Of a stretch of DNA of 26,220 nt, positions 1 to 8,004 are shown piece after piece. The stretch lies in assembly GCA_964424125.1 (NCBI GenBank), contig CAYRHS010000024.1, positions 1 through 26,220 of the forward strand. Direction: 5' to 3'. Numbering within the stretch: the stretch's first letter is position 1; each line of letters opens with the position of its first letter. A model generated the notes under the pieces. The model was not told the origin of the DNA. It did not search any database and saw nothing but the letters and a program-made list of their open reading frames with translations. Both the position numbers and the translations under genes were made by a program. The stretch is from CAYRHS01 sp964424125 (GTDB lineage: Bacteria > Actinomycetota > Acidimicrobiia > IMCC26256 > JAOSJL01).

Positions 1-920
1 TCCGGCCCTGCGAGGACCGGGAGGCGTGCCGGGTCGAGCACGGGCGCCAGTCGTTCTCGGTCGCCTTCGGCCACGTTCGTCATCGCGAACCGCATCGCGG
101 AGAGCTCGTGCGTGCCGCCCGGCGCGAACCTTCCCGCGGCCAGGGAAGCTCCCGAGTGCAGGACCGCTCTCGGGCGAATGTCCGTGCGACGGAGCCAATT
201 CCGCGCACCCAGATGATCGAGCTCGTGGCCGGTGGTCGCGACGACGACCACCGCGTGGCCGTCGTCGGCGAGCGCGGCGGCGACATCGAGCGCCACTGCG
301 ATGCCGGTTCCCCGCTCCCCCGTGCAGGCGAACCACCCGGTCAGCGGGGTCGTAACGACGAACGGGGTGGCGTCCTCCGGGCCGAGGCGACCGATGATCG
401 TCTCGCTCCGGCCCGCTACGAGCGACGCGCTGAGCTCCACCCGTGTCGGCCCGGTGGCGAGCCGGTCGTGATCGGTCCCGGCGACGAGAACGGTCGGCGG
501 CCCGGCGCCGACTTCCGCGACGACGTTCTCGGCGACCAGTCGGCCGTCGGCGTCGCCGGTCGCGAGGAGCGCGAGCTCGGCTCCCGCGGCGCTCGCCTCG
601 TCCCGGCGTGCGTCGAGATCCAGCGCGATCAGTCCCTGGAGCATCTCGAGCCGGGCGACGAAGGGTGCCCGGGTCTCGACCTCGCCCACCGCCGAGTAGT
701 AGAGGGGCACGCACGCCACGGGCTCTCCGACGACCTCGACGCGCGCCCGGCATTCGTACCGATCGAACGCGTAGGGCACGCGCTCGACGACCGCGCCCCG
801 GGCTTCGAGCTCGCTCGTCAAGAGGTCCCGGGTAGCGTCGTCCGCCGGGGTCCCCGTGCGGTGGTCACCGAGCGCGGCGTAGCGAACCACGAGGTCGAAG
901 AGGTCGGACCCGGTCGCCAG
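1..920 (-). CDS. M28-type peptidase homologue, metal site degenerate (3' end outside window)
   Basis: The open frame runs from just after the solute-binding protein stop to the window edge: 306 codons seen, C-terminus missing. An N-terminal stretch with GDHRTGTPADDATRDLL (about residues 18-34), a middle domain, and a core aligned with M28 aminopeptidases (about 185-260) are visible. Aligned to the canonical M28 gene at 2337-4544, the metal and base residues are mostly gone: the HYDS His is Thr/Pro (191-192), the GAGD Asp is Arg203, the EE base is His232 while Glu233 stays, and the NFD Asp is Ser256. No usual start exists where the protein begins. CTG at 920-918 sits 5 nt behind GAGGAG and is the best candidate; the next GTG (890-888) has no ribosome site and would cut conserved sequence. 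It is 2 nt from the preceding gene, so cotranscribed. It may be an inactive homologue, a binding protein or an altered hydrolase; specificity unknown. Confidence 0.7.
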   Translation of the reverse strand, partial: MATGSDLFDLVVRYAALGDHRTGTPADDATRDLLTSELEARGAVVERVPYAFDRYECRARVEVVGEPVACVPLYYSAVGEVETRAPFVARLEMLQGLIALDLDARRDEASAAGAELALLATGDADGRLVAENVVAEVGAGPPTVLVAGTDHDRLATGPTRVELSASLVAGRSETIIGRLGPEDATPFVVTTPLTGWFACTGERGTGIAVALDVAAALADDGHAVVVVATTGHELDHLGARNWLRRTDIRPRAVLHSGASLAAGRFAPGGTHELSAMRFAMTNVAEGDRERLAPVLDPARLPVLAGP

Positions 921-922
921 CG

Positions 923-2209
923 CTACTCCTCGCTGGCCGACGATGTGTCGCTCCCGAGCTGCACCGCGTCGCTCGAGTCGGCGCAGGCGACGTCGTCGAA
1001 GGGGTCGATGAGCGTGTCGGACAGGGGCTGGGCCTCGGCGTTCTCGTCGTAGACCTCCGGCACGATGCAGGGGTTGAAGATCCTGGGAAGGCCGAGCACA
1101 CCGCCTTCGACGAACTGCAACGGTGGGTACGTCCCCAGCCCGAGGTCGGTCGTCTGGTTCAGCTTCTGGAACACCGCGGGACCGGTGATCTCCGGCAGGT
1201 CCTCGGCCAGGACCGCGAGCGCGATCACGCCCGAGTACGCGAGGATCCGGCTCCCGCCCGTCTCGTCGAAGCCCGCGTGCTTCATCGCGTCCTCGTACTG
1301 GTTGCATCCGGCGGTGTCGAACGGGCAGTTCGACGACGTCGACGTCACGATTCCGGAGAGGTCCTTTCCGAGCGCCTCGGTGAGCCCCGCGATGTCGGTC
1401 GAGAACGAACCGACCAGCAGATCGGGCTCGGCCTGGCGGGCAGCGATGATGAAGTTCGTGGCGTCGATGCCCGAGAGGAACACGGCGATGGCGTCGGCGT
1501 CGTTCTTCAGCGCCGCCTCGACGAACGGAGCCGCGTCGGCGGTCCCCTCGGGGACCGCGACGTCGTTCACGACCTCGACGTCCTCGTTCTCGAGCGCGGA
1601 CTCGAGGAACCCGGGGAGGGCCGCGCCGGCGGCGATGTCGGGTCGGGCGACGGCGATGCGTTTCGCACCGAGCTCCGCCAGCCCCTGTGCGACGCCCCCG
1701 ACCGTCGTGACTGCGCCGCCGATGAACGGGAACGCGGCAGGTGACGTGAAGCCGGGGACGCCTGCGGGGATGTGGGCGATGGAGGGGATCTGCTCCTGCT
1801 CCATCAGGGGCATGAACTGGTCGGCGTGCACCGAGAGCACCCCCGAGAGCGCCACGACGCCCTCGTCGACCATGTCGCGACCGCACTGCGCGGCCTGGTT
1901 CGGGTCGTTCGCCGTGTCGCAGACGAGGACCTCGACGGGGCGACCCTGGATCCCCCCGGCCTCGTTGACGAGCAACTGCGCGGCCTGCGCCCCTTCGGGG
2001 ATCTCCGGGTTGGCGAGCGCGGTGCCGCTCTCCTCGACGATCACGCCGACCTTCACCGACTCACCGGTGAGGCCGGCGGTGAAGTCGATCTCCTCCGACC
2101 CGCCGCCGTCGTTGGCACCCTCGCCGGAGTCGTCGTTGCCGCACGCGGAAGCGACCAACATCAGCGTCCCGAGCAACGCGAGCACCCGCAACCACCGAGC
2201 CCGACCCAT
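923..2209 (-). CDS. Branched-chain-amino-acid-type ABC solute-binding lipoprotein
   Basis: This is a periplasmic-binding-protein type I (Peripla_BP_6/LivJ-like) protein of 428 aa, expected to be an extracytoplasmic lipid-anchored ligand binder. The start at 2209 gives a basic N-terminus (MGRARW), a hydrophobic core and a lipobox ending VASAC with Cys23, then a Gly/Asp/Ser linker. A longer in-frame ATG at 2233 lacks a ribosome site, while 2209 has a G-rich GGGGGG just upstream. The body carries the usual features: VKVGVIVEESG near the start of the mature domain, GGIQGRPVEVLVCDTANDP, and a C-terminal PRIFNPC. It is clearly paralogous to the protein at 11234-12514. No permease or ATPase gene lies in the window, so transport partners are elsewhere or the protein acts as a binder or sensor. 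It is followed at once by the M28-like gene; an operator-like site lies upstream at 2256-2271. Ligand unknown. Confidence 0.9.
   Translation of the reverse strand: MGRARWLRVLALLGTLMLVASACGNDDSGEGANDGGGSEEIDFTAGLTGESVKVGVIVEESGTALANPEIPEGAQAAQLLVNEAGGIQGRPVEVLVCDTANDPNQAAQCGRDMVDEGVVALSGVLSVHADQFMPLMEQEQIPSIAHIPAGVPGFTSPAAFPFIGGAVTTVGGVAQGLAELGAKRIAVARPDIAAGAALPGFLESALENEDVEVVNDVAVPEGTADAAPFVEAALKNDADAIAVFLSGIDATNFIIAARQAEPDLLVGSFSTDIAGLTEALGKDLSGIVTSTSSNCPFDTAGCNQYEDAMKHAGFDETGGSRILAYSGVIALAVLAEDLPEITGPAVFQKLNQTTDLGLGTYPPLQFVEGGVLGLPRIFNPCIVPEVYDENAEAQPLSDTLIDPFDDVACADSSDAVQLGSDTSSASEE
926..931 (-). promoter_or_regulatory. Ribosome binding site GAGGAG deciding a CTG start
   Basis: GAGGAG on the minus strand overlaps the last codons of the solute-binding protein and lies 5 nt before CTG (920-918). 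No ATG, GTG or TTG in frame is at a suitable distance. The same 5-nt spacing is seen before the TTG of the MFS gene and the ATC of the aminotransferase in this window. Confidence 0.5.
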
Positions 2210-2253
2210 GCGTCCCCCCGAGTCTTGCCGCATCGCTGCGGAGTAGCGTCGGG

Positions 2254-2271
2254 ACGTTAAGCGTCGTTCAC
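2254..2271. promoter_or_regulatory. Operator-like 16-mer in divergent promoter region (site 1)
   Basis: GTTAAGCGTCGTTCAC at 2256-2271 lies between the divergent solute-binding protein (start 2209, minus) and the M28 peptidase (plus). It is one of five related sites in the window. On the minus strand TAACGT (2259-2254) fits a TANNNT -10 and would give a leader of about 35-40 nt for the lipoprotein gene. The operator overlaps this -10, which suggests repression. Effect on the plus-strand gene is unclear. Confidence 0.6.
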
Positions 2272-2336
2272 ATCCCCGTCAACGCCTCCGCCGGGCGGCC
2301 TGGACGGCCGCCGGGGTCTGGACGGTCGTCGTCGGC

Positions 2337-4544
2337 GTGTCCGCCCTCATCGTGGTCGACTTCCGCGCCCCGGACCCCGCGCCGGTCGTCGCGTCCGCCG
2401 ACCAGTTCTCGGCCGATCGGGCCTGGGAGCACCTGCTCCGGATCGCACGCGAACCCCACCCGTCCGGGTCGCTCGAAGGCGCCCGGGTGCGCGACTACGC
2501 GGCCGCGACTCTCGACGAGCTGGGCTGGGACGTACGCATCGCGCCGACCACGCTCGACGACGCCCCCGCCGTCTTCAACGTGCTCGCCCGCCGAGAAGGC
2601 CGCTGCGACACCGACGACGCGGTCATGCTCGTCACGCACTACGACAGCGTGCCCGCCGGTCCCGGCGCGGGCGACGTCGCGAGCAGCGTCGCCGCCCTGC
2701 TCGAGGTGGCCCGGGCCCTGCCGGAGGGAGCGCCGCTCTGCAACGACGTCGTCATCCTGCTCACCGACGGCGAGGAAGGCGGGCTCCTCGGCGCGCGAGC
2801 GTTCGTGGACGACGACCCATGGGCGAACGACGTCGGCTTCGTCGTCAACTTCGACGCCCGTGGGGGCACGGGCCCGTTGCTCCTCGGCGAATGGAGCGAG
2901 CCCAGCCCCGCGCTGGTGCGCGAGGTCGCGAGCCAGGTCGCTCGCGTCCCGGGCACGAGCTCACTCGTGAACGAGGGCCCGAAGCGGATCCACACCCACA
3001 CGACCGACTTCGAGGTGTTCCACGAGCTCGGCGTGCCCGGCGTGAACGGCGCGAACGTCGGCGACTCCGTCTACTACCACACGCCCGCGGACACGCCCGC
3101 GGTCGTGAGCCGCGCCACGGTGCAGCACAACGGCGAGGCCGCGCTCGCGCTCGCACGGCACTTCGGGAACGAGGATCTCGCCGCGTTGCCTCCCGCCGAT
3201 TCCGGCGTCTGGGTCGCGCTCACATCCGGCTGGCTGGTCTCGTACGGTGCCGGCGTCGCCGCGCTCCTCGCGCTCGCGGTCCTCGTGCTCGCGGCCGCGC
3301 TCGTGGTCGCAGCCCGGAGGCACCGCGTGCGCTGGCCGCGTGTCGGAGTCGGGATGCTCGCCTTCCCCGTCGCCGGTTTCGGCGCGTTCGTGCTCACCGC
3401 GCTGCTCCTTGCGGGCGTCAGGACGCTGCATCCCGGCGCCGACCTCCACCTCCATGCGTTGCTCCCCCACAACGCGGACCTGCCCGACCCGGAGGCGTAC
3501 TGGTGGGGGTTCGTCGCCGCCGGTGCAGCGCTGTCCGCGGCCGTGCTGACGGTGTGGCGTCGATGGCTGTCCGCGATCGAGCTCACGGTCTCCGGCGTCT
3601 TGCTCGTGGCCGCGCTCGGCATCCTGACCACGTTCGCCGCGCTGCCGGTCAGCTACCTGTTCGTGCTCCCGGCGCTCGGGAGCCTGCTCGGAGCCATCGT
3701 GTGGCTGGGGGTGCTCGACGCGCGGCCGTCGGGTCCGGGCACTGCCGCCGCGCTCGTGCTCTCGTGCGTTCCTGCCCTTCTGGTCTACGTGGGATTTCTG
3801 CGGTTCTCGGCTGTGGCTCGGCTCGGCCTCTCGGCACTCTTCGTACCGTTCATCGCGCTGCTGTTCGTTCTCCTCGCTCCGCACGTCGAGCTCGTCGCAG
3901 CGCTTCGCCGCTGGCTCGCGCCGATCGTGCTCGGCGGGGTCGCGCTCGTGCTGCTGATCGTGGCGGGTGTGACGACCGACGCGGACCCGTCGGCCACGAC
4001 CCCCGAGCGGGTGGACGCCGTATCGCCCGCAGTCGTCGACGGCGCGATCGCGCTCGCCGGCCGAGTGGGCGACACGACCTGGACGGTCGAGGCGGTCGAG
4101 ACCGACGACGGTGAGAGGTGCCTGCTCGCGTCCGTTCCCGACGACCCGCACACCGGTGACGTCGGCTGGTGCCCGCTGCCCGCCCGGTTCGCGCCGACGC
4201 TCGACTTCCAGTGGGGGCGGACCCCATCGGCCGGATGGACAGCGGCCGCCGGAGCCCGAGCGGCGCACTACGACCCGGCCTTCGACGAGAACGGTCTCGA
4301 GTCCTCGGCGGTGCTCTTCGGTGGGGTCCGCGCAGACGGACCAGCCGTCGTCCGCGTCGTCACCGACGGCGAAGCGGTCGACGTCCCCACCGATCCCGGC
4401 GTGCTCCCCGCTGTGCAGACCTGGGCCGTCGAGCTCCCGCCGGGCGCGTCCGCGGTCGACGGGATCGTCGTCCTCGACGAGCACGGTGCCGAACTGGCCT
4501 CCGCCCCGGGGTTCCGGGTGACATCGGAAGACGAAGCCCGGTGA
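2337..4544 (+). CDS. Membrane-anchored M28 family zinc metallopeptidase
   Basis: This is an aminopeptidase of the M28 type with a C-terminal membrane region, resembling the domain plan of Fxna/ERMP1-type proteins; substrates are probably peptides outside the cytoplasm. All five metal ligands and the base are present: His101 (THYDS), Asp113 (GAGDVASS), Glu146 base and Glu147 (DGEEGG), Asp173 (NFDARG) and His248 (YYHTPADT). From about residue 290 to 545 there are roughly eight hydrophobic segments, then a hydrophilic C-terminal domain to 735. The GTG at 2337 is the first usual start but has no ribosome site and falls inside a hydrophobic segment. The frame is open upstream to 2247, and codons from 2283 on encode an Arg-rich stretch plus a full transmembrane helix, so the true N-terminus is probably about 15-20 residues longer with a non-standard start or a sequence error. 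The stop lies inside operator site 2 (4541-4556). Confidence 0.88.
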   Translation: MSALIVVDFRAPDPAPVVASADQFSADRAWEHLLRIAREPHPSGSLEGARVRDYAAATLDELGWDVRIAPTTLDDAPAVFNVLARREGRCDTDDAVMLVTHYDSVPAGPGAGDVASSVAALLEVARALPEGAPLCNDVVILLTDGEEGGLLGARAFVDDDPWANDVGFVVNFDARGGTGPLLLGEWSEPSPALVREVASQVARVPGTSSLVNEGPKRIHTHTTDFEVFHELGVPGVNGANVGDSVYYHTPADTPAVVSRATVQHNGEAALALARHFGNEDLAALPPADSGVWVALTSGWLVSYGAGVAALLALAVLVLAAALVVAARRHRVRWPRVGVGMLAFPVAGFGAFVLTALLLAGVRTLHPGADLHLHALLPHNADLPDPEAYWWGFVAAGAALSAAVLTVWRRWLSAIELTVSGVLLVAALGILTTFAALPVSYLFVLPALGSLLGAIVWLGVLDARPSGPGTAAALVLSCVPALLVYVGFLRFSAVARLGLSALFVPFIALLFVLLAPHVELVAALRRWLAPIVLGGVALVLLIVAGVTTDADPSATTPERVDAVSPAVVDGAIALAGRVGDTTWTVEAVETDDGERCLLASVPDDPHTGDVGWCPLPARFAPTLDFQWGRTPSAGWTAAAGARAAHYDPAFDENGLESSAVLFGGVRADGPAVVRVVTDGEAVDVPTDPGVLPAVQTWAVELPPGASAVDGIVVLDEHGAELASAPGFRVTSEDEAR

Positions 4545-4558
4545 ACGATCGCTAACCT
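4541..4558 (+). promoter_or_regulatory. Operator-like 16-mer with overlapping -10 (site 2)
   Basis: GTGAACGATCGCTAAC at 4541-4556 is the exact reverse complement of site 3 (14151-14166). It overlaps the stop codon of the M28 peptidase gene. TAACCT at 4553-4558 is a good TANNNT -10, placed so that transcription would start a few bases before the GGGAGG ribosome site (4567-4572) of the deacylase gene. This marks the deacylase operon as having its own, probably repressible, promoter. Confidence 0.65.
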
Positions 4559-4576
4559 GACCAACCGGGAGGCAGC

Positions 4577-6163
4577 ATGCGGGTCGACCTGTTGATCGCC
4601 GGAGGAACTGTCGTCGACGGGACCGGCGCGCCGCCGCGCCCGGCCGACGTGGCCGTCCGCGGTGACCGTGTCACCGTCGTCGACGCCGTGCCGGAGACGG
4701 TCGAAGCTGCCGACGTCATCGACGCAGCCGGGCAGGTCGTGTGCCCCGGCTTCGTCGACGTCCACCTCCACACCGACACTGCGCCCCTCGCACCCGACCG
4801 CGACACGCAGAGCGGTCTGCCGTCGCTGCGCCAGGGCGTCACGACCGAGGTGTGCGGCAACTGCGGGTTCTCGCCGTTCCCGGTCGGGGACGAGGTCGCG
4901 GGCTCGCTCGGCGACCTCCTGGGCGCGGCGCTCGGCGAGGGCGCCCGTTTCTTTCCCGACGCCGCGACCTACCGCGCCGCGCTCGAGGAACGGTCGCTGG
5001 GTCCCAACTACGCGCCGCTCGTCGGGCACGGCGCGCTGCGCATGGAGGCCGTCGGGTTCGACGATCGTCCTGCGACCGCCGACGAGGTCCGTTCGATGTG
5101 CGCGGCCCTCGACGCCGCGCTCGCCGAGGGCTGCTTCGGCATGTCCACCGGCCTCATCTACCCGCCCTCGATGTTCGCCGCGACCGAGGAGATCGTGGAG
5201 CTCGCACGGGTCGTTGCCCGCCACGAACGCCTCTACACGACGCACATGCGCAACGAAGGCAACCGTGTCGAGGAGGCGATCGCCGAGGCGGTGGCGATCG
5301 GCCGAGGTTCGGGTGCGGCCGTGCAGATCTCCCACCACAAGGTCGCGGGTCGTCCCAACTGGGGTCGGAGCGAGCAGACGCTCCGACAGATCGACGAGGC
5401 GCGTGCCGACGGCCTGAACGTCGCGCTCGACGTCTACCCCTATACGGCGTCGAGCACGGGCATGCTCGCCCTCCTCCCCCGCTGGCTGCTCGACGGCGGC
5501 GTCGAGGCACTCGGTCGGCTCGACGATCGCGAGACGCGCGACATCATCCGCCGCGAGGCCCGGGCCGCGGAGGCCGGCGCCGGCAGCGCGCTGGTGACCG
5601 CACCCGAGTCCGTCGTCGTCTCGTCCGCGAGCCACCATCCCGAGCTCGAAGGGCGGGCACTCCGCGACCTCGCGGCGGACGCGGAGCAGGATCCGCTCGA
5701 TCTCGCCTGCGACCTCCTCGTCGAGGACCCGAGCGTGCAGGTGATCGTCCACCAGATGGACGAAGCGGACGTCCAGCGGATCCTGGCCCACCCCCTGGCC
5801 GTGGTCGGCTCCGACGGGGGTCTCGGGGGCGGCAAGCCCCACCCGCGCCGGGCGGGCACCTTCGCGCGGGTGCTCGGCCGCTACGTGCGGGACGAGGAGG
5901 TGCTCGACCTCGTCGACGGAATCCGGAAGATGTCGGGCGCGCCCGCCGCCCGCTTCGGCCTGGCCGACCGCGGGGTCGTCGAGCCGGGCCGGCGCGCCGA
6001 CCTCGTCGTGCTCGATCCCGCAAGCGTTGCGGACGGCGCAACCTACGAAGACCCACTCGCTCCCCCGAGCGGCGTGTCGCACGTCGTCGTCAACGGTACG
6101 GTCGCGATCCGCGACGGAGCCGACACCGGCGCCCGCGCCGGGCGCGTGCTCGAGCCGACCTGA
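4577..6163 (+). CDS. N-acyl-D-amino-acid deacylase (D-aminoacylase family amidohydrolase)
   Basis: A 528-aa member of the amidohydrolase superfamily, D-aminoacylase group, hydrolysing the amide bond of N-acyl-D-amino acids (or related N-acyl/carbamoyl compounds) in the cytoplasm. The N-terminal beta-strand MRVDLLIAGGTVVDGTG is typical and supports the ATG, which has GGGAGG 4 nt upstream. Metal-site residues match the known D-aminoacylase pattern: His63 and His65 (DVHLHTD), Cys96 (CGNCGFS), His223 (THMRNE), His253 (SHHK) and the catalytic Asp413 (GSDGG). The C-terminal strand region GVVEPGRRADLVVLDP closes the small beta domain. It leads an operon with an amidase (35-nt gap) and a small Cys-rich protein. 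A racemase of the NSAR/OSBS family at 20855-21991 makes a joint role in D-/L-N-acylamino acid use plausible. Exact acyl group and amino acid cannot be read from sequence. Confidence 0.92.
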   Translation: MRVDLLIAGGTVVDGTGAPPRPADVAVRGDRVTVVDAVPETVEAADVIDAAGQVVCPGFVDVHLHTDTAPLAPDRDTQSGLPSLRQGVTTEVCGNCGFSPFPVGDEVAGSLGDLLGAALGEGARFFPDAATYRAALEERSLGPNYAPLVGHGALRMEAVGFDDRPATADEVRSMCAALDAALAEGCFGMSTGLIYPPSMFAATEEIVELARVVARHERLYTTHMRNEGNRVEEAIAEAVAIGRGSGAAVQISHHKVAGRPNWGRSEQTLRQIDEARADGLNVALDVYPYTASSTGMLALLPRWLLDGGVEALGRLDDRETRDIIRREARAAEAGAGSALVTAPESVVVSSASHHPELEGRALRDLAADAEQDPLDLACDLLVEDPSVQVIVHQMDEADVQRILAHPLAVVGSDGGLGGGKPHPRRAGTFARVLGRYVRDEEVLDLVDGIRKMSGAPAARFGLADRGVVEPGRRADLVVLDPASVADGATYEDPLAPPSGVSHVVVNGTVAIRDGADTGARAGRVLEPT

Positions 6164-6198
6164 TCCGCGCGATCACACCAGCGCACCGAGAGGACCCC

Positions 6199-7656
6199 GT
6201 GACCACGCCCCGTGCAGCACCGCCCACCGCCCTCCACGAGCGCACCGCGGTCGACCTCGCCGCCGACGTCCGCAACGGTCGCGTCTCGGCTGTCGACGTG
6301 CTCGAGTCCTACCTCGCACGCGTCGCCGCCGTGAACGCGCCGCTGAACGCCATCGTCTTCCTCGACCCCGCACGCGCCCGCGCCCGGGCGCGTTCGATCG
6401 ACGAGCAGGTCGCGGCCGGCGACGACCCCGGGCCACTCGCCGGTGTTCCCCTGGCCGTGAAGGAGCTCGAGGCGGTCGAGGGCTGGCCCGAGACGCACGC
6501 GAGCACGGCATTCGCGGACAACGTCGCCACCACCACGGTCACCCAGATCCGACGCCTGCTGGCCGCAGGTGCGGTGCCGTTCGGGCTCACCGCCTCGCCC
6601 GAGATGGGCTTGCTGAACTTCACCGCGTCCGCGCTGCACGGCATCACGCGCAATCCCTGGAACACGGAGCGAACCCCCGGCGGCTCGAGTGGCGGCTCGG
6701 CCGCCGCTGTCGCAGCGGCGATGGCGCCGATCGCCACGGGCAGCGACATGGGCGGTTCCATCCGGCTGCCGGCCTCGTACTGCGGAGTCGTCGGCGTGAA
6801 GGGCACCTACGGTCTCGTGCCGAGGGGCCCCGCCTACCTCACCGCCGTCAACCTGACGCATGCCGGGCCGCTCGCCTCCACAGTGCGCGACGCGGCCCGC
6901 TACCTCGACTGCGTTGTCGGACCTGACGACCGCGACCCGTACTCGCTCCCGGCACCGGGGGTCCCCTTCGAACGCGCGATCGACGAGCTCGATCTTGCCG
7001 GTGCTCGCGTCGCGTTCCTCAGCGACAACGGGCTCACCGGCACCGAGCCCGCGGTCTCCGCGGTCTGCCGCGAGGCTGCGGACGCGCTCGTCGCCGCCGC
7101 GGACCTGGACCAGGTCGACGTGGCCCTCACGCTGCCCGCGGTGGAGGACAACGGGGCGGGGCTGCTCGTCGCCGACGCCGACCCCGACCCGGCGATGCAG
7201 GCGGCACAGGTGGAGGTGTTCACGAACCTGCTCGAGCGAACGCCCGGTGCGCGGCCGCTCATCGAGATCCTCGCCACGCAGATGGCGGCACCGAGCCTCG
7301 AGTCCGTGGTCGCGGCCAACCAGACGCGCCACGCGGTGCGCGAGGCCCTCGCCGACCTCTTCGAACGCGTGGACCTCCTGCTCGCGCCGACCTCGCCCGT
7401 GCCGCCGTTCGGCGCCGCGGGCCCACTCCCCATGGAGGTCGATGGACGTGAGCTCGGCCCTTCCGCCGCGTCGCTGTGGTGCTTCCCGTTCAACCTCGCC
7501 GGCCTCCCCGCCGTGAACGTGCCCGCGGGCTTCGTCGACGGCCTGCCCGTCGGCCTCCAGATCGTCGCTCGCCGATGCGACGACGCCCGCGCCCTCGCGG
7601 CAGCCGCAGCCTTCGAGCGCGCCCGACCGTGGCCCCGCCACGCGCCCGATCCGTGA
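6199..7656 (+). CDS. Amidase signature family amidase
   Basis: A 485-aa cytoplasmic amidase of the Ser-cisSer-Lys class, which hydrolyses amides to acid plus ammonia or amine. The triad is complete: Lys88 (GVPLAVKE), cis-Ser163 in the GGSSGGS signature, and nucleophile Ser187 in GSDMGGSIRLPAS. Start is GTG at 6199, preceded by GAGAGGA, and the protein begins MTTPRAAPPTALHERTAVDLAA. The length is normal for the family. It lies 35 nt after the deacylase and 12 nt before the small Cys-rich gene, so the three are probably one operon. The C-terminal RPWPRHAP is shared with the second amidase of the window (8005-9399). There are no GatB/GatC partners nearby, so a tRNA amidotransferase role is unlikely; a catabolic role on amino acid or peptide amides is more likely. 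Substrate unknown. Confidence 0.9.
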   Translation: MTTPRAAPPTALHERTAVDLAADVRNGRVSAVDVLESYLARVAAVNAPLNAIVFLDPARARARARSIDEQVAAGDDPGPLAGVPLAVKELEAVEGWPETHASTAFADNVATTTVTQIRRLLAAGAVPFGLTASPEMGLLNFTASALHGITRNPWNTERTPGGSSGGSAAAVAAAMAPIATGSDMGGSIRLPASYCGVVGVKGTYGLVPRGPAYLTAVNLTHAGPLASTVRDAARYLDCVVGPDDRDPYSLPAPGVPFERAIDELDLAGARVAFLSDNGLTGTEPAVSAVCREAADALVAAADLDQVDVALTLPAVEDNGAGLLVADADPDPAMQAAQVEVFTNLLERTPGARPLIEILATQMAAPSLESVVAANQTRHAVREALADLFERVDLLLAPTSPVPPFGAAGPLPMEVDGRELGPSAASLWCFPFNLAGLPAVNVPAGFVDGLPVGLQIVARRCDDARALAAAAAFERARPWPRHAPDP

Positions 7657-7668
7657 TCCAATGAGCGC

Positions 7669-7992
7669 ATGTCAATCATGGAGACCCTGAGCGAGGCGCT
7701 CGACCGGCTGGGCGCCGCCGGCTACCGCCAAGACTTCCGCGTCGACGACGGCCAGCTGTGCTGCGGGCACTGTGCCGTGTGCTCCGATCCCCGCGACGTC
7801 GCGGTCGAGGAGATCGTGCGCTTCGAGGGGGAGTCGGACCCCGACGACGAGGCGATCGTGCTCGCGCTCTCGTGCCTGTCGTGTGGCGTGAAGGGAACGC
7901 TCACCCTCTCGTACGGACCGTCGATGCCGCCCCAGGAGGCCGAGGCGGCCCGCATCCTCCTCGACGGTCGCCCCACCCGCGGGCGTCGCTGA
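7669..7992 (+). CDS. Small conserved Cys-rich protein, probable zinc ribbon variant
   Basis: A 107-aa cytoplasmic protein with no secretion signal. It has the pattern GYxxDF near residue 19, RFEGESDPDDEAIVLAL (51-67) and GVKGTLTLSYG (73-83). This resembles a family of small proteins that databases often label, without good basis, as phosphoribosylpyrophosphate synthetase-like; I recognise the layout only, not a function. Unlike the members I recall, this one has Cys pairs at 32/35 and 69/72, plus Cys31 and Cys38, suggesting a four-Cys zinc site. The start is ATG 7669 or the next ATG at 7678; neither has a strong ribosome site, so it may be translated by coupling to the amidase gene ending 12 nt earlier. 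It is the last gene of the deacylase-amidase operon and converges on the amidase at 8005. Confidence 0.7.
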   Translation: MSIMETLSEALDRLGAAGYRQDFRVDDGQLCCGHCAVCSDPRDVAVEEIVRFEGESDPDDEAIVLALSCLSCGVKGTLTLSYGPSMPPQEAEAARILLDGRPTRGRR

Positions 7993-8004
7993 TCTCGCCC
8001 TCGC

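Noticed and set aside
1065..2246. Long open frame on the plus strand opposite the solute-binding lipoprotein
   Set aside because: It mirrors codons of the lipoprotein gene in very GC-rich DNA, has Ala/Ser/Pro/Arg-rich content and no domain; the minus-strand gene has a signal peptide, lipobox and family motifs.
4741..6198. Upstream extension of the amidase frame through the deacylase gene
   Set aside because: The extension is a shadow of the deacylase; the real amidase start is GTG 6199 with a GAGAGGA ribosome site and the family-typical N-terminus.
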